Notes: generated by a model from the letters alone, not told the origin. A DNA stretch of 64,000 nt from an uncultured Flavobacteriaceae bacterium (GCA_947502635.1 CANNAN010000011.1:83632-147631); one strand, 5' to 3'. Counted from the stretch's first letter, positions 52,558 to 62,602 are shown. Numbers and translations are program-made.

Positions 52558-52576
52558 CCTGCCTGTCGCAGGCAGG
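52558..52576. repeat. REP-like palindrome
   Basis: cctgcctg-tcg-caggcagg inside the longer phrase cattcagagaaaatgaacctgcctgtcgcaggcagggaatctc. Confidence 0.75.
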
Positions 52577-52608
52577 GAATCTCTACTACTATATAAGCTT
52601 TAAACAGT

Positions 52609-53727
52609 CTATTCTATAGTAGAATCCGTTACCGTAACAGGTGTATCCCCATGCATAGAAATACTAGGGTAAACAGGATACCAGGATCCTCCAATGTTAT
52701 TTTGAATTATAGAATTATCTATAATAATATTTCCAGAATGGTCATTACTAACAAACATAATTGAAGAACCAAAGGCGTTCACTTCGTTTTCTTCAATGCG
52801 CGTACCAAGTATGGTTAAAGTCATGGTATTACCATCATTATAAATAGCACCTCCGCTACCACCTCCAGGAGTGCCTGCTTCTGCGGGGTTTCCACCATTA
52901 CCAATTGCTCTATTATGAGAAAAAAGGCTGTTTATAATGGTCCAGGATACGCCAATACTGCTTATACCACCACCATTAGATCCTACATTGCCATAACCAT
53001 CAGCACCTCCAAAGGTCGTATTTACAACATAGACAGGTTGATCATTAAATTGACTAAAAACTCGAATAGCAGCGCCTCCTACATCAGGACCAGTACTTTC
53101 ACATACATTATTAAAAAAACGTGAATTTATAACCTTAAAACGCCCTCCACGAACCCATATAGCACCTCCACCTGTATATTCGGTTTCAGAAGTCGAATTA
53201 CCATCTGAAAACGTGATATTTTGTACTGTAAGTTTCGGGTGGTCTTGGTTCTGGCAATGATCTGTTGTCCATACCTGATCTTGGTCACAAGTATTCATAT
53301 ATAAAATACGTGTATTTCCACCGCCGCTTAAGGTAATTAAACCACCGCCATCAATAACAACATCGGGGTTGGCATTATTAACAACCTTGGCTGGCTTATC
53401 CATAATAATGGTGTGTGGATTTGGACCACAGTTAAATACTATTTTTCCGCCTTGAGCTACAGCATCTACAACGGCTTCACAAGTACAACTTTCTGGCGTA
53501 CCGTCACCAACAACGACATCAGGATTAGAAACATTTTCTAAATCTGCTTCAGCAGGAATAGAGGCGTTACCTTCAGGATTTCCAGCGGCAGGGCCATTTT
53601 CTGGATTTTCTAGTGGATTGTGAATAGAGGGTATTGTATTATCGTTCTCTTTAGAACAGTTCGTAAAAGAGAAGACAAGAGTTACAATTAACAGGCTCTT
53701 GATGATGGCGTAGGTTAAGTTTTTCAT
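52609..53727 (-). CDS. Lipoprotein with right-handed parallel beta-helix
   Basis: Lipobox FTNCSKEND; repeated ITFSDGNS...GGGAIWVRGGRFKVINSRFFNN, GGGISSIGVSWTIINSLFSHN, GGAIYNDGNTMTLTILGTRIEEN. Confidence 0.85.
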   Translation of the reverse strand: MKNLTYAIIKSLLIVTLVFSFTNCSKENDNTIPSIHNPLENPENGPAAGNPEGNASIPAEADLENVSNPDVVVGDGTPESCTCEAVVDAVAQGGKIVFNCGPNPHTIIMDKPAKVVNNANPDVVIDGGGLITLSGGGNTRILYMNTCDQDQVWTTDHCQNQDHPKLTVQNITFSDGNSTSETEYTGGGAIWVRGGRFKVINSRFFNNVCESTGPDVGGAAIRVFSQFNDQPVYVVNTTFGGADGYGNVGSNGGGISSIGVSWTIINSLFSHNRAIGNGGNPAEAGTPGGGSGGAIYNDGNTMTLTILGTRIEENEVNAFGSSIMFVSNDHSGNIIIDNSIIQNNIGGSWYPVYPSISMHGDTPVTVTDSTIE

Positions 53728-53816
53728 CTAGTATATATTAAACACATATATACGCTAATAATGATACTTTTGGATTATATTTTCTCTCTTTAAAGGAGAA
53801 ATGTAAAGGCTTAAGG

Positions 53817-54003
53817 AAAGAGGCTGTTTAAAAACATTTAGGCAGTCTTTTTTAATTTGAGTTTTTATTAAAAAAGTTTAGAGATTAAGAGTTATAAAGT
53901 TACTAGTCCAATAAGGTTTGCTTATACCATTTTGGTAAACTTATTAAGGTTATGTGCCATTGCAATAAGTCTTATTTCTGTGTTTACTTTATCCATAAAG
54001 CAC
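53817..54003 (-). mobile_element. 3' remnant of an IS1182-like element (terminal repeat plus transposase C-terminus)
   Basis: Terminal sequence aaagaggctgtttaaaaacatttaggcagtc at 53817-53847; minus-strand FMDKVNTEIRLIAMAHNLNKFTKMV* ending at 53922. Confidence 0.65.
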
Positions 54004-54319
54004 GATAATGTCTTTTTTAGGCATATCTATTTTTAAATAGTTTGCTTTTACATTATCGATCATAGATATTCTTGGGTTCTTCGTCTGAAGCATGTCATCA
54101 TTCTCCAACCAAATTTTTTTATCAATTTTTTTTTGGCAAGAAGAGAATAAACTACAAAATACTAAAAATTGCTAAATTATTCTTCATTAATGTTTAGTTA
54201 TTTGATGGGACTGTTACTCCAGATGCATTTATATAAACTAAGTCTCCATTATTTAGAGCCGTTAAAACAGCACTAGAAATAAATCTCTTTTCTGTTTTTT
54301 TTATAACTATTAAAAAGGT

Positions 54320-54889
54320 TTATTTCAGACTAAACGTTACTTCGCTGATATTTTGCTCATGCCTTAAAAAAGCTTTTATTTCAAAAGTTTCTTTCTTCCA
54401 AATTATATATAAAGGTTTTTCTTCGAAACGACCCTCTCTTAAACCGAAAGTGCTCTTTCTTAGCGTTTTAATAACCTGACCGTCATCATTTTTTATAACA
54501 GATTCACTTTCAACTTGTCTACTTTCGATTATTTGAATGTTATCTGGTTTACCATATTTTTCAATAAACGCACCATAGAATTGATGGTCGATCACTTTAC
54601 GAAAATGGATAGAAATTGACTTTGTTTTATCATTTTTTTTACTGGTCAATAGCGTGATTTGATTACATGCCATACCGAAAAAATCAATACTAAAGTACTC
54701 ATTATTGCTATATAAGTCACTTTCTAAATCAGCATTATTCGCAATCTGAACTTTTCTAAACTCGCTATCAATCACTTTCCCAATACTTGATAGATTCTTC
54801 CCTAATAATTTTTCAAATTCAATATAATCCATAACATAATTATTTTGGTTAAGGGATAAAACTAATAATAAATAAATAAAGCTCTTCAT
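54320..54889 (-). CDS. Hypothetical secreted protein, possible partner of the upstream lipoprotein
   Basis: 189 aa with N-terminal hydrophobic segment; its start abuts the stop region of the 54889-55638 ORF. Confidence 0.55.
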   Translation of the reverse strand: MKSFIYLLLVLSLNQNNYVMDYIEFEKLLGKNLSSIGKVIDSEFRKVQIANNADLESDLYSNNEYFSIDFFGMACNQITLLTSKKNDKTKSISIHFRKVIDHQFYGAFIEKYGKPDNIQIIESRQVESESVIKNDDGQVIKTLRKSTFGLREGRFEEKPLYIIWKKETFEIKAFLRHEQNISEVTFSLK

Positions 54890-56311
54890 TAGTTACAATT
54901 AAAGGGATCACTTATCCCCAAAACGCTTGTAATATATGGTGCTGGACTAGGTATAGGAAAAGGTGCTCCTGAACTAAATCTACCTCCAACTATAGCTAAT
55001 TCAGCTTTAAGTGTGTCATTAAAAACATCTGCTAATTTAAACTTTGTAACATCAGGGTTTGCAAAAAAATATAAATCGGCGGCCTTTATTGCAGCCGTAA
55101 CTGCCGCTGCAGTAATATTAGCTGCGTTGCCATTAGCCATCCAAGTTGGCATAGTAAAATAAATAATGGGGGTATTTATATCTATCTCACCATAATAAGG
55201 ACTACCGTTAGACCTCATACCAGTAGTATAAAACCTATGATTAAAGTTTTTTACCGCACATCCCCTCTGTAATGCTCCAGGCGGTTGTGCATATTCAAAA
55301 CTTCTACAATCTGCTCCTAAAAAAGGGTTAGCGTCGGGGTTAGCCATTAAAATTTTTATAGCATATTCATCAAATTCTTTAGCTCCATCAGAAGCATCAT
55401 TTTCGAGAAAATCATAAATTTGCATAGCTGTTTCATGATTTTCTAATTCATACAGCCAAGCGAATTCCCATCTTCTAAGATCTAATAACCTGTCTAAGGC
55501 ATCATATTTTGCCATATCTATCGCATCATAAGGAGAAAGAATAGGGCTTGTTGAGCCTGGTCTACCACTTCCCCCCATGACTTGGGTCTCCTCCTGTGTC
55601 ATCAGGAGAAGTATAATTGCCTGAGATAAGAACTTCATCTGGCAGTTCAGAGCACTCTATTACAATTGTAACCGATAGAGAGCTTGATGAACAACCAGCT
55701 TCCTCTAGACTGGTATGATGCCCTGCTAATCCACAATCAGGACGTACATATAGCCTACAGTTACCCCTAGCTGTTAAGCTGGTATCTATAAAATCCAATC
55801 CAAAGGAGGTTTCCGTTAGAGGGTAATGTTCTATTTTACCTGAAAGACCATAATATTCATAATCTACTTCTTTATATTTACCTCCGTAGGTATACCTTAA
55901 AATATAGGCTTCATAATCACCTTCATCATCTAATAATTTTATAACCAAATTGTCAAAGTAATACCCAGTATCTTCATTTGATTGAGTAGAGGATTTTATC
56001 ATACTAAAAGTGTAAGTGACTTGACCTAATGTATCGGTAAGTTTTTTTATTTTAGAAAAATCTACAGTACCAAATGTTGTTTCATTTGTTTTAGAAGTGA
56101 CTCCTTTATTGGTAGTAGATTTTGCTCCTATAGAATTTCCATTTAATAATTTTTTAATTTGCGGTATTTCATTGATGGATGATATATCTTCAATTTCAAC
56201 AAGTTTTTCCTGTGTTTCTTCTTCAATAATTTGTTCTTTCTTTGTAATTGCTTCCTTTTCACAGTTTGTTAAAAATAAAGCGAGAGTAAATAGTACAACA
56301 ACAAGTTTACT
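54889..56311 (-). pseudogene. Frameshifted lipoprotein gene (ORFs 54889-55638 and 55562-56002 plus an open frame to 56311)
   Basis: Frame is open upstream to SKLVVVLFTLALFLTNCEKEA (lipobox) with no ATG/GTG/TTG after the stop; removing one G from the G6 tract (55571-55576) joins ...DDTGGDPSHGG to SGRPGSTSPILSPYDAID... Confidence 0.6.
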
Positions 56312-56496
56312 TTAAGATTAATAAATTAAATAGTTATATGTTGTTAAACTATTGATGGGAAATTTTTAAGGAACAAATGTAATTTTTTTATTCAAAATCT
56401 TACTTTGTTTATAAGAAAAACCATAAAAATTTCTCTTTTGATTAACACAATTTTGGGGAATGACTCCTTTTCTTCCTATTTGTTGTATAGGAAAAC

Positions 56497-57282
56497 AAAA
56501 GAGGTTGTCTAAAAACATTTAGGCAGTCGAGTTTTTGCCTGACCTTTTTGTCTGCTTGTTTTCCTTCCAGAGATTTATTGATCTTATCGATGGTTTTAGC
56601 TACTTCTTCAGGGGCTATGGCATCAAAATTATCAAGCTCGTTAAGACGTTGCTCTTCATCTGCATACGCGGTCTCTATATAACGCCAAAGTTCTTTGAGC
56701 TGTTTTTTTGATGCGCTCGCGAGAATTAGATAGCTTTTGCCCCATACAAAAGTATAGCGGTTAGTATTAGCTTCTATCTTTGTACCATATATAGATGTCC
56801 TTGATGTTCAAAATACCCTGGTCGGCTAGTAAAAGCACAACCTGATTAAAAACCTTCTTGAATTTCCCTTTAAGCTTACCGCTGCGAAAGTTGGAAATGG
56901 TATTGTGGTCTGTCTCGATACTTCCTGAGAACCACATAAAATGGATATTCTCTCCTAAAGCCTGCTCTATTTTACGAAAAGAATGAAGATTGCGCAAATA
57001 TGCATAAACCAAAACCTTTAACAGAACATGCCGATGGTAACTGGAAGTGCCCCCTCCCTTGTAACTCTTCTCTAGAGAACTAACATCTATTTGGTTTAAA
57101 ATCGTATTGACAATAGCTACAGGATGGTTTTTAGGAGCTAGATCGTCATAACTTGGATGAAGTAAACTTAATTGAGATTGATGGTTCGGCTTCCAGACTT
57201 GCCTGAATTTCGTACCTCTAAAAATACTAAACAGCAAACTTTTGACCTAAAAAAGAGACTGCCTTTTTAGATAGCCTCTTTT
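56497..57282 (-). mobile_element. Internally deleted and frameshifted IS1182-like element
   Basis: Inverted ends aaaagaggttgtctaaaaacatttaggcagtc / gactgcctttttagatagcctctttt; transposase N-terminus in ORF 56767-57237, continuing in another frame (IYGTKIEANTNRYTFVWGKSYLILA...KSLEGKQADKKVRQKL) straight into the terminal repeat. Confidence 0.8.
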
Positions 57283-57328
57283 AATCATCAATCTATGTGT
57301 AGTAGCTAAAAAGAAAAACTAATAAATA

Positions 57329-58612
57329 TTATACTTTGTTTGCTCTATTTTCTTCAGCTTTTTTTAATTGTTTTTGTATTTTCTTTATAGCAGATTCTAT
57401 CGATTTTTCTGGCTCTATAATATTGTATAAACCCCAAAATTTAGGATCGGCAAAACCAGAGGTAGCGTCAGCTAAAATAGTTGTTGGACGCATCATTTTA
57501 TTTCTAGGCTTTTCAATATCAGCATCTTTAATTCGCCAATCGGTAATAGCCATTTCACTATTTAAAGTGTAAACATTATTAAACAATTTTCTTTTCCAAT
57601 TAACTTTAAAGGTTAATGAAATATTACTGTAAGCATAATGCCATTTACCATTTTGGGTTCTGTAATTCACTCTATAATTGGCTTCGGTTGGATAAACAGT
57701 AGCAGATCCAGGTTTTTTACGCACATACATTTCACTGGTTAGCCTTTTGTTCTCAACATTTAAACTATAAACAGCATTAGTAAGTGCTAAAGTTTTAGAG
57801 TCAATATAAAGCTTACCATAGTATAGAGGTGTTAAAACGTTTGGTTTTTGCTTGAAATTAATAACATAAACTAAATTTTCATTTATTCGAGTTGAGGCAT
57901 CAAAACTAAAATCATAAAGATCAATATCTTCGTTTGTAAAAATATACTCTGGGTACTTTATAATATCAGTATATAAGTTACTAAAAGGCCCTCCTTGTAA
58001 TTTTACAGCAAGGGTGTCAAGTCGTGTGTAATCTGTTTTTTTTCTTGACTTAACAAGTTCAATAGCGTCTTTTTTAAAGCTGTTATAAGGGCGTTTATGT
58101 ATTTGCACAACGGCTTCAGACAGTGACGCATTACGTCTTCTCTTCTTGATAGTTTCTCTATAAAAAGCCGTCATGAGAGTGCTACTATTGTTGTACAATT
58201 CGCTTTTCTTCTTAAGTGTAGCTTCTAAAAGTGTTTTCGCATCTTTAAAAGTACCAATTTCAATAGTAGTTAATTCGGTAATGGCTGGACTTAGCGCTAT
58301 TTTTATTTTGTTTTCTAAGGTTGAAATTTTAATTTCTTTTTTTTCATAACCCAAGTGAGAAATAACTAAAATACCATCTAATAAATCTTGTGGTATTTTT
58401 AAAAGAAATTCACCGTCGGTGTTAGTCACAGTACTAATATTTGAATTAGCAATGGCGATGTCTGAAAAAACTAAAACATCTTTAGTTTGTTGGTTAATAA
58501 CTTTACCTTTAATCTCTTTTGCAAATTGCTTGTCTTGTGCGGTTACGTTAGAAAAGCTAAAAATTAAAAGAATAATAAGCGCTCTTAATGTTAGGGGTGT
58601 AATACTTTTCAT
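57329..58612 (-). CDS. CarboxypepD_reg-like domain secreted protein
   Basis: Signal peptide; KGKVINQQTKDVLVFSDIAIANSNISTVTNTDGEFLLKIPQDLLDGILVISHLGYEKKEI. Confidence 0.85.
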   Translation of the reverse strand: MKSITPLTLRALIILLIFSFSNVTAQDKQFAKEIKGKVINQQTKDVLVFSDIAIANSNISTVTNTDGEFLLKIPQDLLDGILVISHLGYEKKEIKISTLENKIKIALSPAITELTTIEIGTFKDAKTLLEATLKKKSELYNNSSTLMTAFYRETIKKRRRNASLSEAVVQIHKRPYNSFKKDAIELVKSRKKTDYTRLDTLAVKLQGGPFSNLYTDIIKYPEYIFTNEDIDLYDFSFDASTRINENLVYVINFKQKPNVLTPLYYGKLYIDSKTLALTNAVYSLNVENKRLTSEMYVRKKPGSATVYPTEANYRVNYRTQNGKWHYAYSNISLTFKVNWKRKLFNNVYTLNSEMAITDWRIKDADIEKPRNKMMRPTTILADATSGFADPKFWGLYNIIEPEKSIESAIKKIQKQLKKAEENRANKV

Positions 58613-58778
58613 AATATTATAGGTTTAATGGAATTAATATACAAAAAAAAAGTATAAAAAACTGATAATGAGATGATTTTTAACATTTTAGTTTTGTATT
58701 ATGCTAACATAATATTTAATTGTTATTATAATAAAAAGGGCCGTTTTACTGTTTAATTTTGAGAGAGTTATAAGTGTG

Positions 58779-60593
58779 TTAATTCATTTCAGGTACGTCA
58801 TTATCCGTGAGCGTTTTCATAAAAGAAATAATGGCTTGTATCTCTTCATCAGTAAGATCTAAATCATCAAAAGGTAAGGTTTGATGTGGTAAGTTAAAAC
58901 CAAGTCCAACGCCGCCGCCTTTATTATAAAATTCCATGACTTGTTCCAGAGATTTGTATACACCATTGTGCATGTATGGTGCTGTTAATTCTATGTTTCT
59001 TATAGTAGGCGTTTTAAAGGTTCCTTTTCTTTCAGGAGTATTAAATAAGTAATATCTTCCTAAATCATTATCTAAGGTTTTGTTTTCTTTTGTTTCTGGT
59101 ACGCCTATGATTTCAAGCTCAGATTCACTAAAGTTAGGGGGTACTGTACCATTGAATAATGGTGGGAAATGACAGGTAGCACATGCTGCTTTACCCATGA
59201 AAAGATTAAATCCTTTTTTCTCTATTTTATTGATATTATTTTCTTTACCGTTGATATTATTATCAAACTTAGAATTGAAATTGTTTAGAGACCTGACATA
59301 AGATGCAATGGAATGCCTTATATTCATATCGGTCGCACCTCTTTTATATAAAGAGTCAAAACCTTTAGAATAGTTTATATCTTTTTTAACAACATTGACA
59401 ATGTGCTGCAAATCAGAATTAAATTCGTCATGATTAGTTACAACCCCAACAATTTGTCCTTCAAGACTACCAGATCTATTATCAAAAAAGAAAGATTTTT
59501 GTAACCCAGCATATGTTAGGGTAGGCGTATTTCTTTTTAAGTTTTTGTTAAAAGTTATTTTTCCATCGGTAAAAGCTTTTTCTTTTATGTGACAAGTCGC
59601 ACAAGACATATCATTTTTTATAGAAAGCCTTTTGTCGTTAAACAATTGTTTGCCCAGCTCTATTTTTGTGCTTAAGTGAGTTGTATCACTTTTATAGTCA
59701 GAGAAATAATCTAGATTAAATGTATTATCACTAAATAAACGAGTTATGTTATTTTTTAAAGCCAATTCAAAAGGAAATTCTATACCCCAATCATCTTGTG
59801 TGGTTTTTATGAGTTCTAATTGCTTGTTCGTATGATTTTTTATAAATCCATATCTATCAAATTCCTCAAAACCTGTATCCAAAGCTTTTATTGAGTTATT
59901 TAACTCTGTTTCCCATGTTTCGAGTAATGCTTTGTTTTTGAAGTTTTTTTGATAAATGTTAAGTATATCCTTTAAAGTACTAGATACATAAATAGATTCT
60001 TTTAGAGACGCCCCCAGTATAGGCGAATCGAAATTAGACAACCCTGTTGTAGCTGTTCTTATTACAGCATCTCTTATAAGCCATAGTACGTGGTAATCTT
60101 TAAAACTTAAATCTTTATTATGTTCAATTAATTTTAACCTCCCACTTGTTACTTTTAAAGCTCTGGACAATGCTAAAGAATCCATAGAGTCTGAAAATAA
60201 ATTCTCTTCAATGACTTGGTACCCTATAGGTTGATTTATTTTAATATCTGTCGGGTCTTCTTCTTGAATTCGCAATAAGTTTGGAGAATTTAAAGACTTA
60301 TAATTTTCTTTTTCAATATAGGAGAGTATAGGCTCGCTTTTTTTAAAATGTTTTCTTGAATTTATATAGTACTTCTTGTTGGTATCATCATTATTTTTAA
60401 TATTGATACTATCTAAATATTGATAGGCCATCACAAGATGGTTACCATATAAATTTTCAAGCTTATGTGTTTTTGTGTTTAGCTCCTTTATCTCGGTTTT
60501 TTTATTATTTACACAAGATGTGCTTAAAAGCAAAAGACATACACTTAAAGTATATGTCTTAGCTTTGAATATAAAATTCAAATATATATTCAT
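58779..60593 (-). CDS. Di-heme cytochrome-c peroxidase/MauG-like lipoprotein with long N-terminal extension
   Basis: Lipobox LLSTSC; two CxxCH hemes (MSCATCHIKEKAFTDG, AACATCHFPPLFNG); FNTPERKGTFKTPTIRNIELTAPYMHNGVYKSLEQVMEFYNKGG. Confidence 0.9.
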   Translation of the reverse strand: MNIYLNFIFKAKTYTLSVCLLLLSTSCVNNKKTEIKELNTKTHKLENLYGNHLVMAYQYLDSINIKNNDDTNKKYYINSRKHFKKSEPILSYIEKENYKSLNSPNLLRIQEEDPTDIKINQPIGYQVIEENLFSDSMDSLALSRALKVTSGRLKLIEHNKDLSFKDYHVLWLIRDAVIRTATTGLSNFDSPILGASLKESIYVSSTLKDILNIYQKNFKNKALLETWETELNNSIKALDTGFEEFDRYGFIKNHTNKQLELIKTTQDDWGIEFPFELALKNNITRLFSDNTFNLDYFSDYKSDTTHLSTKIELGKQLFNDKRLSIKNDMSCATCHIKEKAFTDGKITFNKNLKRNTPTLTYAGLQKSFFFDNRSGSLEGQIVGVVTNHDEFNSDLQHIVNVVKKDINYSKGFDSLYKRGATDMNIRHSIASYVRSLNNFNSKFDNNINGKENNINKIEKKGFNLFMGKAACATCHFPPLFNGTVPPNFSESELEIIGVPETKENKTLDNDLGRYYLFNTPERKGTFKTPTIRNIELTAPYMHNGVYKSLEQVMEFYNKGGGVGLGFNLPHQTLPFDDLDLTDEEIQAIISFMKTLTDNDVPEMN

Positions 60594-60599
60594 GGGATT

Positions 60600-62120
60600 T
60601 TATCTATCTAAACCTTTAATTATATACAACATAGATCCTTCTTTTCTATTTGCCAAGTCTGGATTCGCTTTTGGGTCTGTAAATGAAGTGCCGTCCGCAG
60701 GTTCCCAGCCGTGATTTTGGGTTATTAGTAAAAAGGTGTTATCTCCATTATTGACAATATCTGTAACATCTATCATACCAGTAATTTCCCAGTTTTTATC
60801 AATAGTACCATAACCTAAACCAGCAGCTCTGTTTTGGTCACATTCTAAAACAGTTTTTATAACGCCTGTACTTAAGTTGTATTGATACAATTTAGCAAAA
60901 CCATTAACAGCAGTATCTAAATATCCATTAGGGTCTTCTTGTATATATGCATAATTTTCGGTTACTAAAATATTATCAGGAGAATGGAATCCTTCCGCTT
61001 TACCACCAATTTTATCACCATCTAATACACAAGTAATTTTACAAACTCCAGTTGGGTCTGCGTCATTTAATATTACTTTATAAACTCTACCTAAAATTGC
61101 TCCTTTTCCAATTAAACCTGGTTTGTCTCTACCAGTTACAGCAAAGTAAACTTCTCTTTGATTTGTAGCAGAACCTCTTCTCCAGTCGATATCTTCTAAC
61201 CTAGAGAACCCCATAACACCTTTAGTTTTCGCTTCTGCATCTAAAGCAGCTATTTCTCTTTCGGTTAGTTCAACAAATTCGGCATCATATTCAGTACCTT
61301 CAACCATGTCTACCTCAAAATCGATTCCAGAAGTAGTAATTTTTAGTCCATATAATTTACCACCTTCAAGATCACCTCTATCACCAACGTACATGCCTAA
61401 TTGACCAGAGGGCACACTATTATCGGAATGATCATCTCCAATAAATGCAACGGTTTTATCGGTATAAGCATCTTTACCAATAACCACAGCATTTTCAGTA
61501 GACCACTGTCCGAAAGCATTTAATATTTTTCCAGTACCAGCATCAGCAGTATCTTTTGCTGGATCTGTTAAAAAGACACCTTTAGAAGCACCTCCCCATT
61601 CTCCTCCAGATAAGTACAAAGGACCAAACCCATGTTCCTCGGGGCTAATTAATGATCCAGAACATTGTGCAGTTTCTGCCGTTGCAGCAGCATTTAGGAT
61701 ATATTCTCCATGGTAAGGTCTTAAATTTTTGTTTAACATAATACGAGCAATAGAATAATCTGCTTCTATATTGTTAATTAGAGTAAAAGTATCATCGCCA
61801 TTGTTAATTAATCCAGCTCCGTCTGCCATAGAACCATAAACAAAGTCAGGAGTATTTGGAATGACATCTTCTGAAGATAAAATTGGTGTGATTTTTAAAT
61901 TTACAAAATCGCTAGTTACTTTTAATAAGCTTGGAGATTTCGATGCTGTTAAATAAACAGATGCATCACTACCATTCGCACCATTTTCACCATCCTGTCC
62001 ATCAACGCCGTTAACACCATCTTTTCCATCTTTCCCATCTTCAACATCACAACTTGTAACAGAGATACTAGTTGCGGTTAGGATAACAAACAATAAAAGA
62101 AATTTGAGTAATTTTTTCAT
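60600..62120 (-). CDS. PhoX-like (DUF839-type) beta-propeller lipoprotein with collagen-like linker
   Basis: Lipobox SVTSCDVE; GKDGKDGVNGVDGQDGENGANG; SRLEDIDWRRGSATNQREVYFAVTG and HSPDNILVTENYAYIQEDPNGY. Confidence 0.75.
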   Translation of the reverse strand: MKKLLKFLLLFVILTATSISVTSCDVEDGKDGKDGVNGVDGQDGENGANGSDASVYLTASKSPSLLKVTSDFVNLKITPILSSEDVIPNTPDFVYGSMADGAGLINNGDDTFTLINNIEADYSIARIMLNKNLRPYHGEYILNAAATAETAQCSGSLISPEEHGFGPLYLSGGEWGGASKGVFLTDPAKDTADAGTGKILNAFGQWSTENAVVIGKDAYTDKTVAFIGDDHSDNSVPSGQLGMYVGDRGDLEGGKLYGLKITTSGIDFEVDMVEGTEYDAEFVELTEREIAALDAEAKTKGVMGFSRLEDIDWRRGSATNQREVYFAVTGRDKPGLIGKGAILGRVYKVILNDADPTGVCKITCVLDGDKIGGKAEGFHSPDNILVTENYAYIQEDPNGYLDTAVNGFAKLYQYNLSTGVIKTVLECDQNRAAGLGYGTIDKNWEITGMIDVTDIVNNGDNTFLLITQNHGWEPADGTSFTDPKANPDLANRKEGSMLYIIKGLDR

Positions 62121-62602
62121 AATCTAAGTAAAATATTTTGGGTTAATTAATTTTATGGCAAATTTATAACCCGACTATTCCAAACCTGTTAAGCTATTAA
62201 TGTTGTTGTGTCAATTTAGAGTTATTGTTATGTTAATAAAGTTACCCGTTTATTAAAATTATTACCGCAATGTTAAGAGGTGCTATAATGTGTTTTTTAT
62301 TCTTACTAAATAGTAAGAAATTAAAGATATACTGTTTTTATGGTGGACAAAAGAGGGACATTATCGGATTTTTTTTTTTTATAAGATCGATACCGATACT
62401 TTCGTTTTAACCAACTTACATTATTATGCTAATTAACTTTTTTATTACTTTAATAATATTTATACCATTTGCTATAAAGTATTATGTTCAAACTACACGA
62501 AGACCTAGAATGGTTTTTTTGAATTGTAAAGCAGTCAAGCATCCTTTATTTCATATAATTTAAGAAAACAAATTCCAAGTATTTTAATAAAGTATTTTTT
62601 AT

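Noticed and set aside
52915-53124. Plus-strand Thr/Ser/Tyr-rich ORF
   Set aside because: Antisense to the beta-helix lipoprotein repeats; low complexity.
62375-62392. Long T tract before the beta-barrel gene as a phase-variation site
   Set aside because: It is about 200 nt from the next start codon and not at a promoter spacer I can identify.
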